DNA of 64,000 nucleotides, from positions 1-64,000 of the forward strand of contig NZ_MRTH01000034.1 of NCBI RefSeq assembly GCF_001956045.1, written 5' to 3'. This document shows positions 8,093-20,646 of this stretch, one piece after another. A program made the translations under genes and the position numbers. The stretch is from Paenibacillus sp. FSL H7-0331. GTDB lineage: Bacteria > Bacillota > Bacilli > Paenibacillales > NBRC-103111. The notes below the pieces were generated by a model, which had not been told where the DNA came from, did no database searches, and worked only from the letters and a program-made list of their open reading frames with translations. The stretch's first letter is position 1. The number at the start of each line of letters is the position of its first letter.

Positions 8093-9220
8093 ATGAAATC
8101 TTTTACTGGAACCATGAATCAAGTAATTCGTCGGTCATTTAACAGAAAACATCTTTTGAAAATTGTAATTGGAGCGGCACTACTAAGCCTGCTTCCCTTA
8201 TCTTCTTCCACTATCCAAGCAGAACGGGATGTTTTAAAATCAAAGATGTTTGTGCTTTCGGACCCGGCTTCTGAATGGATCCATGAAAAAGCGCTGCAGG
8301 ATGGCACGGTAATGCAATCGTTCGCCTTCGATAATGTGAATCAGCATATTTATGTAGTTCAATTAATGGCAGGCGGGCAGCAACTGCCGGGAGAGAACGC
8401 TGTGGTTAGCGGAGCAAACAGGGATGCAAACGGCGATTTGGCATTAACGCAGCTAGACATGCAGGGCAACAAGCTTGGCTATATGTACCTGAAAGGATTC
8501 GGTCATGGAGTTCAAATCGGTGTGGAAACGGTGGGCGAAACAGCCTATTTATGGACAGAAACGGATTCTGTAAAGGAGGGCAGCAGCGGCTGGGGAACGC
8601 AAATTGGCAGATTCCCATTCGAGAACGGTAAGATTCTCAGCACAGAATCGCCGGAAATTGAAAAATACCGCCTTGTGGAAGGCGCGGATCGGACGACGGT
8701 CAATATTGATGCGGCTAACGGATTGTTGACCCTGCGTTATCGTGTCAATGGTGTATTCCGTTTCGGCGTGTATGAGCTGGAAGAAATTAAAAAGAACCAG
8801 TACACTCCATTGGCTGACGTTCTTCAACCGGCGGTTGGTACCTTCCAAGGATTTGCTTCCTACGGCGGGTATTTGTACCTTCTTGAAGGTAGTTCTTACG
8901 GTTCGGCCGGTTCGGTTGCGCCTATCGGGAATACTTACATCACAGCTGTAGATTTAAACACGGGAGATGTTATTGACAAGCAGCTCATAACAGCCGGAGA
9001 TACGCTCTCATTCAGAGAACCGGAAGGACTCAGCATTCATCTTACAGATTCCAGACATCCGGAGAACGCTCAATTAAGTTTCGGTTTCGCCTCCAATTTT
9101 ACGCCTAACCGATTGGCAAATATTTATTATGTAGACCGGCTGCTTCCTCCTGAGGCCGCTCTGAATATGCCAGCACTAAGGACTGACTCGGCTATTGACA
9201 TGGAGGCAATTACGGATTGA
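8093..9220 (+). CDS. Secreted TagC/helveticin-J-like propeller protein
   Basis: Protein of 375 residues with a signal peptide (hydrophobic stretch at about 23-43, IVIGAALLSLLPLSSS then TIQA). The mature sequence has repeated WD/propeller-like strands, including QSFAFDNVNQHIYVVQ, GDLALTQLDMQGNKLG, MYLKGFGHGVQIGVE and AYLWTET. This pattern is characteristic of the family that includes Bacillus TagC/DinC, helveticin J and phage receptor-binding propellers that recognise wall teichoic acid. It has no recognised catalytic motif. It follows the phosphodiesterase by 14 nt and precedes the MgtC-like gene by 3 nt, so it belongs to this operon. An attractive role is binding or presenting cell-wall phosphodiester polymer outside the cell; this is inference. 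Confidence 0.7.
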   Translation: MKSFTGTMNQVIRRSFNRKHLLKIVIGAALLSLLPLSSSTIQAERDVLKSKMFVLSDPASEWIHEKALQDGTVMQSFAFDNVNQHIYVVQLMAGGQQLPGENAVVSGANRDANGDLALTQLDMQGNKLGYMYLKGFGHGVQIGVETVGETAYLWTETDSVKEGSSGWGTQIGRFPFENGKILSTESPEIEKYRLVEGADRTTVNIDAANGLLTLRYRVNGVFRFGVYELEEIKKNQYTPLADVLQPAVGTFQGFASYGGYLYLLEGSSYGSAGSVAPIGNTYITAVDLNTGDVIDKQLITAGDTLSFREPEGLSIHLTDSRHPENAQLSFGFASNFTPNRLANIYYVDRLLPPEAALNMPALRTDSAIDMEAITD

Positions 9221-9223
9221 AGG

Positions 9224-9757
9224 ATGGGACTGGAATTGATCGATATGTGGCATAACCTATTTTCGGTAACTCATTTTGAAATGTATCTACGCATCTTGAT
9301 GAGTGCTTTTGTAGGTTTTATTATTGGATTGGATCGTGAAACCAAAAATAAACCGGCTGGTATTAAAACATTCATGTATGTTTGTGTATCCAGCGCATTA
9401 TTAACGATTATTTCGATATACAGTGTGGAGCAGTATAGTTCGGAAACGAACCGGACCATGATGGATCCCATGCGTTTGGCGGCTCAAATTGTAGCCGGCC
9501 TTGGATTTCTGGGGGCTGGTGTTATTCTGAAGGACGGCTTTCAAGTGAAGGGATTAACTTCGGCAGCAATGATCTTATTTGTAGGTGGTGTTGGTATTGG
9601 GATCGGCGCCGGGTTTTATGGACTCATTGTTTTTACCGTACTCATCTCCATGGTTGTGGCTCGAATGGGCAATTATATTGAATCCAACCGACTTGCGAGA
9701 TCAAAATTGGTTCAGTCGGAGAACATCGTCACACGTTCGGATGCTTCCGATTGCTGA
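9224..9757 (+). CDS. MgtC/SapB family membrane protein
   Basis: Protein of 177 residues with about four membrane helices. It carries FVGFIIGLDRETKNKPAGIKTFM, the family's G-x-ER-...-PAG-(L/I)-(R/K)-T motif, and AAQIVAGLGFLGAGVIL, the hallmark glycine-rich helix. MgtC proteins are linked to growth in low magnesium and, in Salmonella, to control of phosphate uptake. The gene begins 3 nt after the propeller gene; an internal ATG at 9245 is an alternative start. It is the last gene before a strong terminator. Co-transcription with a phosphodiester-uptake operon gives a possible link to phosphate balance, which I infer. Confidence 0.85.
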   Translation: MGLELIDMWHNLFSVTHFEMYLRILMSAFVGFIIGLDRETKNKPAGIKTFMYVCVSSALLTIISIYSVEQYSSETNRTMMDPMRLAAQIVAGLGFLGAGVILKDGFQVKGLTSAAMILFVGGVGIGIGAGFYGLIVFTVLISMVVARMGNYIESNRLARSKLVQSENIVTRSDASDC

Positions 9758-9783
9758 TTGAGAGAGGTTAATCCAACAATAGC

Positions 9784-9841
9784 AAAAACATCCCTGACCA
9801 TGGCTGGCGTCAAAGCGCTACAGTCGGTTCGGGATGTTTTT
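9784..9841 (+). terminator. Terminator after the MgtC-like gene
   Basis: AAAAACATCCC (9784-9794) pairs with GGGATGTTTTT (9831-9841), with a long 36-nt loop that has some internal pairing. The T tract is at the 3' end. It closes the operon that begins with the DeoR gene. Confidence 0.65.
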
Positions 9842-9911
9842 GGCTTTCTAATTTCGTTAAACAAATGATTCTGGGGTGGTGAGGTAATTTGAATTTAGGA
9901 GGCACAGTACG

Positions 9912-10892
9912 ATGAAAAAGAAGCCGCATATACTTATATTTAACCCTGACCAATGGCGCAGTGATGTCATGGGCCATATGGGAAATCCGGCTGCCGTAAC
10001 TCCCTATTTGGACCAGCTGGTAGAAACCGATGGAGTTTCCTTCCGCAATGCCTTTTGCCAGAATACGGTATGTACACCTAGCCGTTGTTCCTTTATGAGT
10101 GGGTGGTATCCACATGTTCGAGGACATCGGACTATGTACCATATGATGCAGCCCGAGGAGCCTGTATTATTGAAAACACTTAAAGAGGAAGGATATTTTG
10201 TATGGTGGGGCGGTAAAAATGACCTCGTGCCAGCTGAAATTGGGTTTGAGAAGTATTGCGACATAAAGTATCAACCTGCCCGTACTCCCCGGAGAGAGAC
10301 GAATTTACACGCCCATGATGTATGGAGAGGGACGTCAGAGGCAGATAATTACTTCTCTTTCTATGCTGGTAAGCTGGAGAAGGGGGAGGAAGAAGAAACC
10401 TACTACGATGGGGATTGGGCGAATGTGCTGGGAGCCATTGATATGATTCGCCATGCGCCCTCCGATAAGCCGTTATGTATCTACTTGCCTTTGCTTTATC
10501 CCCATCCTCCGTATGGTGTAGAAGAGCCTTATTTCAGTATGATCGATCGGGATATGCTTCCACCGCGTATTCCTGCCCCACAAGACTGGAGCACCAAGCC
10601 AAGCCTGATGAAAGGAATTTATGAGCAGCAGCATTTACAAGGCTGGACGGAGGAACGGTGGAACGAGCTTCGTGCAACCTATTACGGAATGTGTGCCCGT
10701 GTTGACAAACAATTCGCCATGGTGAACGAGCTGGACGAGTTATATGATTTAATCAATGATCCCGGAGAAACGGTCAACCGGATCAATGATCCCGGAATGG
10801 CTGATGTGTTGGCAGAGCTGAAGGAACGCTTGCTAACCTTCTATCAGGAAACCTGCGATGCCGTCCCGCATTATACGAATAAGCGAGGCTAA
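9912..10892 (+). pseudogene. Sulfatase with large internal in-frame deletion
   Basis: Open frame of 326 codons. The N-terminal two thirds is a type I sulfatase: FNPDQWRSDVMG (first metal site, Asp13), the formylglycine motif C-T-P-S-R with Cys54, then GWYPHVRGHRTM and WWGGKNDLVP. At about residue 240 the text jumps from ARVDKQFAMV directly to NELDELYDLINDPGE, which is the C-terminal region of this family. The roughly 150-residue middle part, including the FFSDHGD metal-binding segment, is absent. Family members usually have about 480 residues. The frame is intact but the enzyme is probably inactive. Ribosome site TTTAGGAGGCACAGTACG precedes ATG 9912. It stands alone between two terminators. 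It could be a real variant rather than a pseudogene, but loss of the second metal site argues against activity. Confidence 0.75.
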
Positions 10893-10902
10893 ATGGTAAT
10901 GG

Positions 10903-14198
<3,296 letters not shown>

Positions 14199-14225
14199 AC
14201 TAAAAAATCGAATGGAGGTTTCACG

Positions 14226-16919
14226 ATGACAATTCGTGTGATTGCTTGCAAAACGGAATATATGACAAACCCGTTAGGCCTTGATGAGCGCAAGCCAAGA
14301 CTATTTTGGCAGCTGGAGACGGAGGAGCGTGAGACGAACCAGAAGGCTTACCAGATACTGGTTGCCAGCACGCGTGAAAAGCTGAGTCATCATGAAGGTG
14401 ATTTATGGGATAGCGGCAAGGTTGAGTCTCGGCAATCGGTTCATGTTGTGTACGAGGGTAAGCCTGTGAAATCGGAAGGCGAATATTTCTGGAAAGTACG
14501 CGTCTGGGATCATCATGAACGTACCTCGGACTGGAGCGAAACCGCGTTTTGGACGATGGGCTTATTGTCACGAGGAGAATGGAAGGCAACCTGGATTGGA
14601 CGGAAAGCAGAAGAGGATATCGATATGCAGCCCTCTCCTTATTTTCGCAAGGAGTTTACAGTCAAAGGACCGGTGAGACGTGCCGTAGCTTACGCAACTG
14701 CGCTTGGACTGTTTGAATTGCGGGTTAATGGAGAAGCTGTCGGAGATCGTTTTGCACCGGGCTGGACGGATTACGATACGCGTGTTCAGGTATCAGCCTT
14801 TGATTTGACCGACAAGCTTAAGGAGGGTGCGAATGCTTTCGGTACGATTCTTGGAGACGGCTGGTACTCGGGATATGTCGGATTTTTGGGGAGAAGCGTG
14901 TATGGGGAAAGACCGTTTTTCCTTATGCAGGTCAATATCGATTATGCGGATGGAACCAGAGAAAGTGTTATCACGGATGCAAGTTGGAAAACAGCGAGGG
15001 GCCCGATTCAATATTCGGATATGATTAAAGGTGAAACCTATGACGCCCGTCTGGAGCTTACTGGCTGGGATCGTCCAGCATACAACGATGCGGCATGGGA
15101 AGAGCTGGATATCCGCCCGGGCTATAATGGATTGCTGGTTGCCGCCGTCGAGCCGCCGGTTCGCATTACACAAGTTGTAAGGCCTATTGATGTTAGAAAG
15201 ACGGAACAGGGCAGCTATATTTATGATATGGGACAAAATATGGTCGGCTGGACCGAGCTCAGAGTCGAGGGTGAGCGCGGTACAAAGATTACGCTCAGTC
15301 ATACGGAGATGCTTAACCCTGACGGGTCGATGTATCTGGACAATCTACGTGAGGCCGTGCAGCAAAACCACTATATATGTAAAGGTGAAGGGAAGGAGCG
15401 TTATGAGCCCCATTTTACATTCCAAGGCTTCCGCTATGTGGAGCTGATTGGATATCCGGGAGAGCCGGGGCCGGATGCTGTACTTGGGAAAGTTGTGCAT
15501 TCCGATACACCACTCACGGGCAAGCTTACAACCTCTGATGAAATGGTCAATAAGCTGTACGCCAATATTACGTGGGGTCAGCGAGGCAATTTTCTTTCTG
15601 TGCCTACGGATTGCCCACAGCGAGATGAACGTTTGGGTTGGACAGGAGATGCGCAAATATTTGCCCGTACAGCTTCTTATAATATGGACGTATCGCGCTT
15701 TTTCACCAAATATATGTGGGATGTGATTGACAGTCAGCAGCCCTCGGGAGCGTTTGCCGATGTGGCTCCAGATGCCGGTTGGATTCGTTATAAAAACTGG
15801 AGTACCCGCTTAAACTGGTTTGCTCCCGACAATGCCGGCTGGGGGGATGCGGGGGTTGTTATTCCCTGGACGCTATATTTGATGTATGGGGATACGGAAA
15901 TCCTGCGGACCCATTATGCGGCTATGGTCCGCTGGGTCGAGTATTTGCAGGCGAATACGAATGATCTCGTTCGGCCCGATTATGCCAACTACGGGGACTG
16001 GCTGTCCATTGATGCGGATACACCGAATGAAGTGCTGGCAACAGCTTACTTTGCCTACAGCACGAAGCTGCTTGCGCAAATTGCCGGGGTTCTCGGTCAC
16101 GCAGCCGATGAGCTGCATTACCACTCCTTGTTTGAGCAGATTGCCGCGGCATTCCGCAATGCCTTTATAGACAGCGAAGGACAAATTTACGGGAATACGC
16201 AGACCGTTTACGTATTGGCCCTTCAATTTGGACTGCTGACAGAGGCGCTGCGTCAGCAAGCAATCCAGCATCTTGTGAACGATATCGAGCGCCGTGGCAA
16301 CCGATTATCGACTGGATTTCTCGGTGTAGGCTATTTATTGCCGGCTCTCACTGACAATGGCAGACTGGATATTGCCTATAAGCTGTTGAGTCAAGAAGCA
16401 TTCCCATCCTGGATGTATTCTATCAAGCACGGAGCGACAACGATCTGGGAGCGTTGGGACGGCTGGACCGAAGAGAACGGTTTTCAGACGCCTGGGATGA
16501 ACTCGTTCAATCACTATTCACTTGGATCGATAGGGGAATGGATGTACCGTTATATGGCTGGTATCGATACGGATGCCGAACAACCTGGGTTTCAGCATGC
16601 TGTTATCCGGCCGCAGCCAGGAGGAAGCTTGACTTGGGTTCAAGCAGATTATGATTCGTTATACGGTACGATTTCTGTGGAATGGTGCGTATCCGACCGT
16701 GGGACATTCCGTTTGCAGGTCAAGGTGCCAGCCAATGCAGCTGCCACCGTATATGTACCGGGCAGCGGAGTACGGGTCGATGGCGTTGAGATTCAAGCTG
16801 ACAGCATAGGTGCGTCTGCTGTAATTGGCTGCTACCCTCTGGGTGAAGCAGATGGTGTCTCCCGATTCCGAATCGGCTCAGGTGTTTATGTATTCGAGAG
16901 CGAAGGGTTTCCTGCATAA
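14226..16919 (+). CDS. GH78 alpha-L-rhamnosidase
   Basis: Protein of 897 residues, typical for GH78. The N-terminal beta-sandwich begins RVIACKTEYMTNPLGLDERKPRLFWQL; a lectin-like domain with GLFELRVNGEAVGDRFAPGW follows; the (alpha/alpha)6 barrel holds VPTDCPQRDERLGWTGDAQ, with the acidic residues (DERLGWTGD) that act in catalysis; and a C-terminal sandwich ends the chain. It removes terminal alpha-L-rhamnose from glycosides or pectin side chains. No signal peptide is present, so it is intracellular. The GGAGGTTTCACG ribosome site precedes ATG 14226. Co-location with beta-galactosidase and a GH127-like enzyme suggests rhamnogalacturonan or a related pectic oligosaccharide as substrate. Confidence 0.93.
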   Translation: MTIRVIACKTEYMTNPLGLDERKPRLFWQLETEERETNQKAYQILVASTREKLSHHEGDLWDSGKVESRQSVHVVYEGKPVKSEGEYFWKVRVWDHHERTSDWSETAFWTMGLLSRGEWKATWIGRKAEEDIDMQPSPYFRKEFTVKGPVRRAVAYATALGLFELRVNGEAVGDRFAPGWTDYDTRVQVSAFDLTDKLKEGANAFGTILGDGWYSGYVGFLGRSVYGERPFFLMQVNIDYADGTRESVITDASWKTARGPIQYSDMIKGETYDARLELTGWDRPAYNDAAWEELDIRPGYNGLLVAAVEPPVRITQVVRPIDVRKTEQGSYIYDMGQNMVGWTELRVEGERGTKITLSHTEMLNPDGSMYLDNLREAVQQNHYICKGEGKERYEPHFTFQGFRYVELIGYPGEPGPDAVLGKVVHSDTPLTGKLTTSDEMVNKLYANITWGQRGNFLSVPTDCPQRDERLGWTGDAQIFARTASYNMDVSRFFTKYMWDVIDSQQPSGAFADVAPDAGWIRYKNWSTRLNWFAPDNAGWGDAGVVIPWTLYLMYGDTEILRTHYAAMVRWVEYLQANTNDLVRPDYANYGDWLSIDADTPNEVLATAYFAYSTKLLAQIAGVLGHAADELHYHSLFEQIAAAFRNAFIDSEGQIYGNTQTVYVLALQFGLLTEALRQQAIQHLVNDIERRGNRLSTGFLGVGYLLPALTDNGRLDIAYKLLSQEAFPSWMYSIKHGATTIWERWDGWTEENGFQTPGMNSFNHYSLGSIGEWMYRYMAGIDTDAEQPGFQHAVIRPQPGGSLTWVQADYDSLYGTISVEWCVSDRGTFRLQVKVPANAAATVYVPGSGVRVDGVEIQADSIGASAVIGCYPLGEADGVSRFRIGSGVYVFESEGFPA

Positions 16920-17148
16920 AACAGTTTACAGAAATCAAGCGGCGTTATATCGTTAGTATAGCGGTACGGACATGGTGAGTAGTGCTTAGTGCTACACCTA
17001 TCCGTAAAAAAGCAGACAGGATCGAAGCAGCAGAGCGGCAGCGCTTATGCTGGCTTCCTTCACTGTCTGTAGTTGTTTATGAGCAGCATAAGGACTGTTC
17101 AGCGCCACCAATTTCATGCACCTATATCCCCATTTGGGAGGAGACACC

Positions 17149-18984
17149 ATGCGCTTTCATCTATCAAAAGGAATCTTGGGAGCAGCTCGTTCCTTATTTA
17201 CGAGTATTCGGGTGACGCTGCACTTAAGCTACTTTGTCGTCATATTGCTCGGAATTACTTTGGTCGGAACCGTTTCCTTCTACGTCTCCTATCAGTCGAT
17301 GCTGGAGCGTGTGGAGTCGGCAAGCTTTCAGATTGTCAGGCAAATCGAGAAAAATATGGATAACGATTTTCAAAACAAACGAAATCTGCTGCTCGCTCCC
17401 TACTACAATCAGGAATATATAGATGGAATCAACGCTTACGCGACGATGGACGAGCAGGCCCAATTTCTGTTTCGACAAAAAATCGGCGACCTGTTTTTGA
17501 AAAGCTTCAACATTACCCCGATTCGTGACTTTAAGCGCTTTCAAATTTACTACAGCAGCGGCGAGCTTCTTAATGCATCAGATGCGTACAAAGCGATCGC
17601 TGCCAAGGATGTACAAAATGCCGATTGGTTTCGCCAAACGGTAGCCAAGGACGGACGTGTTCACTTTAACGGTCCGCTCACCAGCATGCCTGCAGAAACA
17701 GGGGAAGCCGCTTATTCTTCTTCGCTGCTGATTCGAGACTTCTCGAATCCGGTCAATTTTATTATCGTGCGTGCGGAATACAATGATGAATTATTTCGCA
17801 GTATAGGCCAGAACGATAACCTGTCCGCCAGCAGCCGCATCGTCATTCTGAATGAGCATAATCAGCAGGTTTACAGTTCCTCTGAGCGTCCGGATACAGC
17901 CTCAGAGCCAGGTATGCTGTCTCTTATTAACGGTGAAAGCGGCAAGTTCTGGTATGGAAGCGGTCAAGACGAAAGGCTTGTTTCTTACACACGTTCCGAT
18001 TATTCCAATTGGAAAGTGGTGCTGGTTACGCCAAAGAAAGAAATATTCGGGCCATTGGATCAAATCAAAACGACGACTCTGGTTACCGCACTGATTGCGT
18101 TTGTCGTAACCTTATGTATTTCTTTATTGTTTGGAAGAAGCATTACCAATCCGATTCTGGACTTATACAAAACCGTGAACCGGGTCAAAAGAGGCGATTT
18201 TTCAGTTCGTGTTCATGTGAAAAGAAGTGATGAAATCGGGCGGATTGCGACGAATTTCAATGATATGCAGGATGAGCTGCAGACGTTGATTGAATCCAAA
18301 TACATTTACCAGATCAAGCTGCAGCAGGTGGAACTGGCGATGCTGTACTCCCAGATCAACCCGCATTTTCTGTACAATACGCTGGATAGTATCAAGGCGA
18401 TGGCTGATTATTACAAGGTTGAGGATATTGGGGACATGGCTCAATCACTTGCCGATATGTTTCGGTATAACACCAAAAGCAAGGATGAGGTTGTGACACT
18501 CCGTGATGAGCTGGAGCAGATTGATGCTTATATGAACATTCAGCGGACGCGGTTCGAGGATAAGCTAGCCTACGAGCTGGACATTGAAGAGGAGTTGTAT
18601 ACGTTTGCTATTCTCAAAATGACGCTTCAGCCTCTGGTGGAAAACGCCGTCTTTTATGGAGTGGAGCAAAAGCTTGGCAAAAGCACGATCCGAATCACTG
18701 CCCGCAAAGAGGATAACCATATGCTGCTGACGATTAGCGACGATGGCGTAGGGATGAGTGGGGAGCGTTTACAAGAAATCTATGCCAGATTGGGCGAACC
18801 CTTCTATATGGAGCATCTTCCGGTCGCAGCATCCGAGGGTGGTATTGGGCTCAGAAATGTGTATGCTCGTTATGCGATCAGGCTGGGTGACCAATTTGAG
18901 TTCCAAATCGATAGTCAAGCTGGACATGGAACCTCGGTGACACTCAAGCTGTCAGCGGAAAATTCACTTACCAAACCACAGTAA
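17149..18984 (+). CDS. YesM-type sensor histidine kinase
   Basis: Protein of 611 residues. Membrane helices at about 24-48 and 309-329 enclose an extracellular Cache-like sensor domain; HAMP is at 330-383. The His_kinase domain has SQINPHFLYNTLDSIKAM with phospho-acceptor His406, and the ATPase domain has LQPLVENAVFYGVEQ and DDGVGMS. This class senses extracellular sugars and phosphorylates an AraC-type response regulator. ATG 17149 is selected because GGGAGGAG is 5 nt upstream. The partner is very likely the regulator at 22420, which lies on the other side of the importer genes. The 16920-17148 gap shows no gene and no clear promoter. Confidence 0.92.
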   Translation: MRFHLSKGILGAARSLFTSIRVTLHLSYFVVILLGITLVGTVSFYVSYQSMLERVESASFQIVRQIEKNMDNDFQNKRNLLLAPYYNQEYIDGINAYATMDEQAQFLFRQKIGDLFLKSFNITPIRDFKRFQIYYSSGELLNASDAYKAIAAKDVQNADWFRQTVAKDGRVHFNGPLTSMPAETGEAAYSSSLLIRDFSNPVNFIIVRAEYNDELFRSIGQNDNLSASSRIVILNEHNQQVYSSSERPDTASEPGMLSLINGESGKFWYGSGQDERLVSYTRSDYSNWKVVLVTPKKEIFGPLDQIKTTTLVTALIAFVVTLCISLLFGRSITNPILDLYKTVNRVKRGDFSVRVHVKRSDEIGRIATNFNDMQDELQTLIESKYIYQIKLQQVELAMLYSQINPHFLYNTLDSIKAMADYYKVEDIGDMAQSLADMFRYNTKSKDEVVTLRDELEQIDAYMNIQRTRFEDKLAYELDIEEELYTFAILKMTLQPLVENAVFYGVEQKLGKSTIRITARKEDNHMLLTISDDGVGMSGERLQEIYARLGEPFYMEHLPVAASEGGIGLRNVYARYAIRLGDQFEFQIDSQAGHGTSVTLKLSAENSLTKPQ

Positions 18985-19025
18985 GAATATTCAACATTAA
19001 TGGTCGAAATCATGGATATGGCTTT

Positions 19026-19045
19026 GGAAAGCGTTTGCATATAAT
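19026..19045 (+). promoter_or_regulatory. cre-like site overlapping a TATAAT -10 box
   Basis: GGAAAGCGTTTGCA (19026-19039) matches the CcpA consensus at all but the first position, and is directly followed by TATAAT (19040-19045). No good -35 box is seen, which suits a promoter activated by the adjacent YesN-type regulator and repressed by CcpA. A weaker half-match, TGTAAGCGATT, follows at 19051. Confidence 0.45.
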
Positions 19046-19081
19046 CAAGTTGTAAGCGATTCCTTGAGGAGGTCTAAATAA

Positions 19082-20443
19082 ATGAACAAGAAGAAAACGG
19101 TGGTATCGTTGTTGGCGTTCTGTATGACGGCAGCGGCTTTGGCCGGTTGTGGATCAAGTAATACAGCAGCCCCAGCGGTCGACACTAAGAAAGCGGATAC
19201 AGGAGCGGCACCTGCGGCGCCAGAGCCAGCGAAGAAAAAAGATCCCGTTACCCTGACATTTGTCATCGCGAACACGGTCGATGCTGCGCCTTTCAACAAA
19301 ATTTTTGAAGCCTACCAAAAGCAAACCGGCAACAAAGTCGAGCTGCAAGCGCTGCCGGGCGGCGAATTCGATAACATGATGAAAACCCGATTTTCCACAG
19401 GTGATTTTCCCGATCTGTTCCTGATGCAGCCGGGTACGAAGCAGAATGTTAAATTGAGAGCGGAAGAAACACTGCAGGAGTGGTCAGGCAGTGCTGATAT
19501 ATGGGATCGGATTATTCCTTCGATGAAAGAGTTTCAAACGACTCCTGACAAAAAGATTTACGGCGTTCCCTTCGGTGCAACGGGAATGATGGGCATTTAC
19601 TACAATAAAGATGTGTTCAAAAAAGTAGGGGTTGAAGCACCCAAAAACTACGCCGATTTGATCGACATAGCGAAGAAAATCAAAGGCGCCGGAATTACTC
19701 CTTTCTATGAGGGTGTGAAGGACGGATGGCCGCCGCAAATCTTTTACTTTACCGGTTGGGTGTCCAACGTAGACCCTGTTATTGGCGATGCAGGTGTCCA
19801 GAAGCTGGAGAAAAACGAACTGAATCTTGCTGATATACCTGAGCTGAAAGACTTGTTCGCCAAGCAAAAGGAACTGAAGGATTTGGGTTTGTATCAAGAC
19901 AACGTACTGGCTGGAACTTATGATGAGCTGCAAAATGGAATGGGTGACGGCAAGGTAGGAATGGCTTTTATGCTGGATGGCATCATTCCGCAGCTGGAAA
20001 AGAAGTTCGGCAAGCCTTTCGTCACGGATAAAATCGGGTTCTTCCCATTCCCATCGGCTAAGGATGCAGGTACTGCGTTAATCACGCCTCCCAACCAGCT
20101 GATGATTCCGACCAAAGCCAAAAATGCCAAGGAAGCAGCCGAGCTGATTAAATTCATGATTTCACCCGATATGGTTAACCTGTATTACCAAGCGGCACCT
20201 GGTATTCCTATTTTCAAAGGCGCCAAAAGCGAGCTGTATCCGGTTCAGCAAACGGTTAACGATCTGATTGCTGCTGGCAAATCGAAGGTGAATGTTCAGA
20301 ACCGTCTGACGCCTACCTTCGCTGATTTCCAAAAAACGCTTCAAACTTTCTTTATCAATGGCAGTGTCGATGCGGCTATCAAGGAATTTGATGCCAATTA
20401 TAAGAAGGATGGTAAAGCCAAGCGGCTTCCTGGATTTGAGTAA
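19082..20443 (+). CDS. Sugar-binding lipoprotein of ABC importer 1
   Basis: Protein of 453 residues, family 1 extracellular solute-binding protein. The signal peptide ends in a lipobox, ALAGC, with Cys at about 23, followed by an Ala/Pro/Lys linker. The fold signatures include LTFVIANTVDAAPFNKIFEAYQ early and IYGVPFGATGMMGIYYNKDVF. GAGGAGGTCTAAATAA precedes ATG 19082. It presumably delivers an oligosaccharide to the permeases at 20647 and 21513; the intracellular galactosidase, rhamnosidase and GH127-like enzymes nearby point to a branched plant oligosaccharide. No ATPase gene is in this operon. Confidence 0.9.
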   Translation: MNKKKTVVSLLAFCMTAAALAGCGSSNTAAPAVDTKKADTGAAPAAPEPAKKKDPVTLTFVIANTVDAAPFNKIFEAYQKQTGNKVELQALPGGEFDNMMKTRFSTGDFPDLFLMQPGTKQNVKLRAEETLQEWSGSADIWDRIIPSMKEFQTTPDKKIYGVPFGATGMMGIYYNKDVFKKVGVEAPKNYADLIDIAKKIKGAGITPFYEGVKDGWPPQIFYFTGWVSNVDPVIGDAGVQKLEKNELNLADIPELKDLFAKQKELKDLGLYQDNVLAGTYDELQNGMGDGKVGMAFMLDGIIPQLEKKFGKPFVTDKIGFFPFPSAKDAGTALITPPNQLMIPTKAKNAKEAAELIKFMISPDMVNLYYQAAPGIPIFKGAKSELYPVQQTVNDLIAAGKSKVNVQNRLTPTFADFQKTLQTFFINGSVDAAIKEFDANYKKDGKAKRLPGFE

Positions 20444-20467
20444 GAGGGGAAAAAGGTCGGTTGCTTC

Positions 20468-20580
20468 AGAGAAGGGGTATGTCTCCGGTCGCTGTTGAAA
20501 TCGTGAATTTGTATCATTTCAAGTGGTGTATTCACGATTTCAAAGGCGAACGCTACGCTCCTCCATCACACCCCTTCTCT
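20468..20580. repeat. Large nested stem-loop between binding protein and permease genes
   Basis: Outer stem AGAGAAGGGG (20468-20477) with CCCCTTCTCT (20571-20580); inner stem TTGAAATCGTGAAT (20495-20508) with ATTCACGATTTCAA (20530-20543), loop 21 nt. Such hairpins between binding-protein and permease genes protect the upstream mRNA and reduce readthrough, so that the lipoprotein is made in excess. The interval 20444-20646 has no gene. Confidence 0.7.
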
Positions 20581-20646
20581 TCCGCTCTCCCTTTTTTGAA
20601 GCAGGTGATATAAAGATTAGTTCAAAAATTTTGAGGAGGTGAAGAC

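Noticed and set aside
15873..16271. Overlapping frames in the GH78 and GH2 genes
   Set aside because: Several frames over 90 codons lie within these long, G+C-richer genes on both strands, but none has a ribosome site or family motif.
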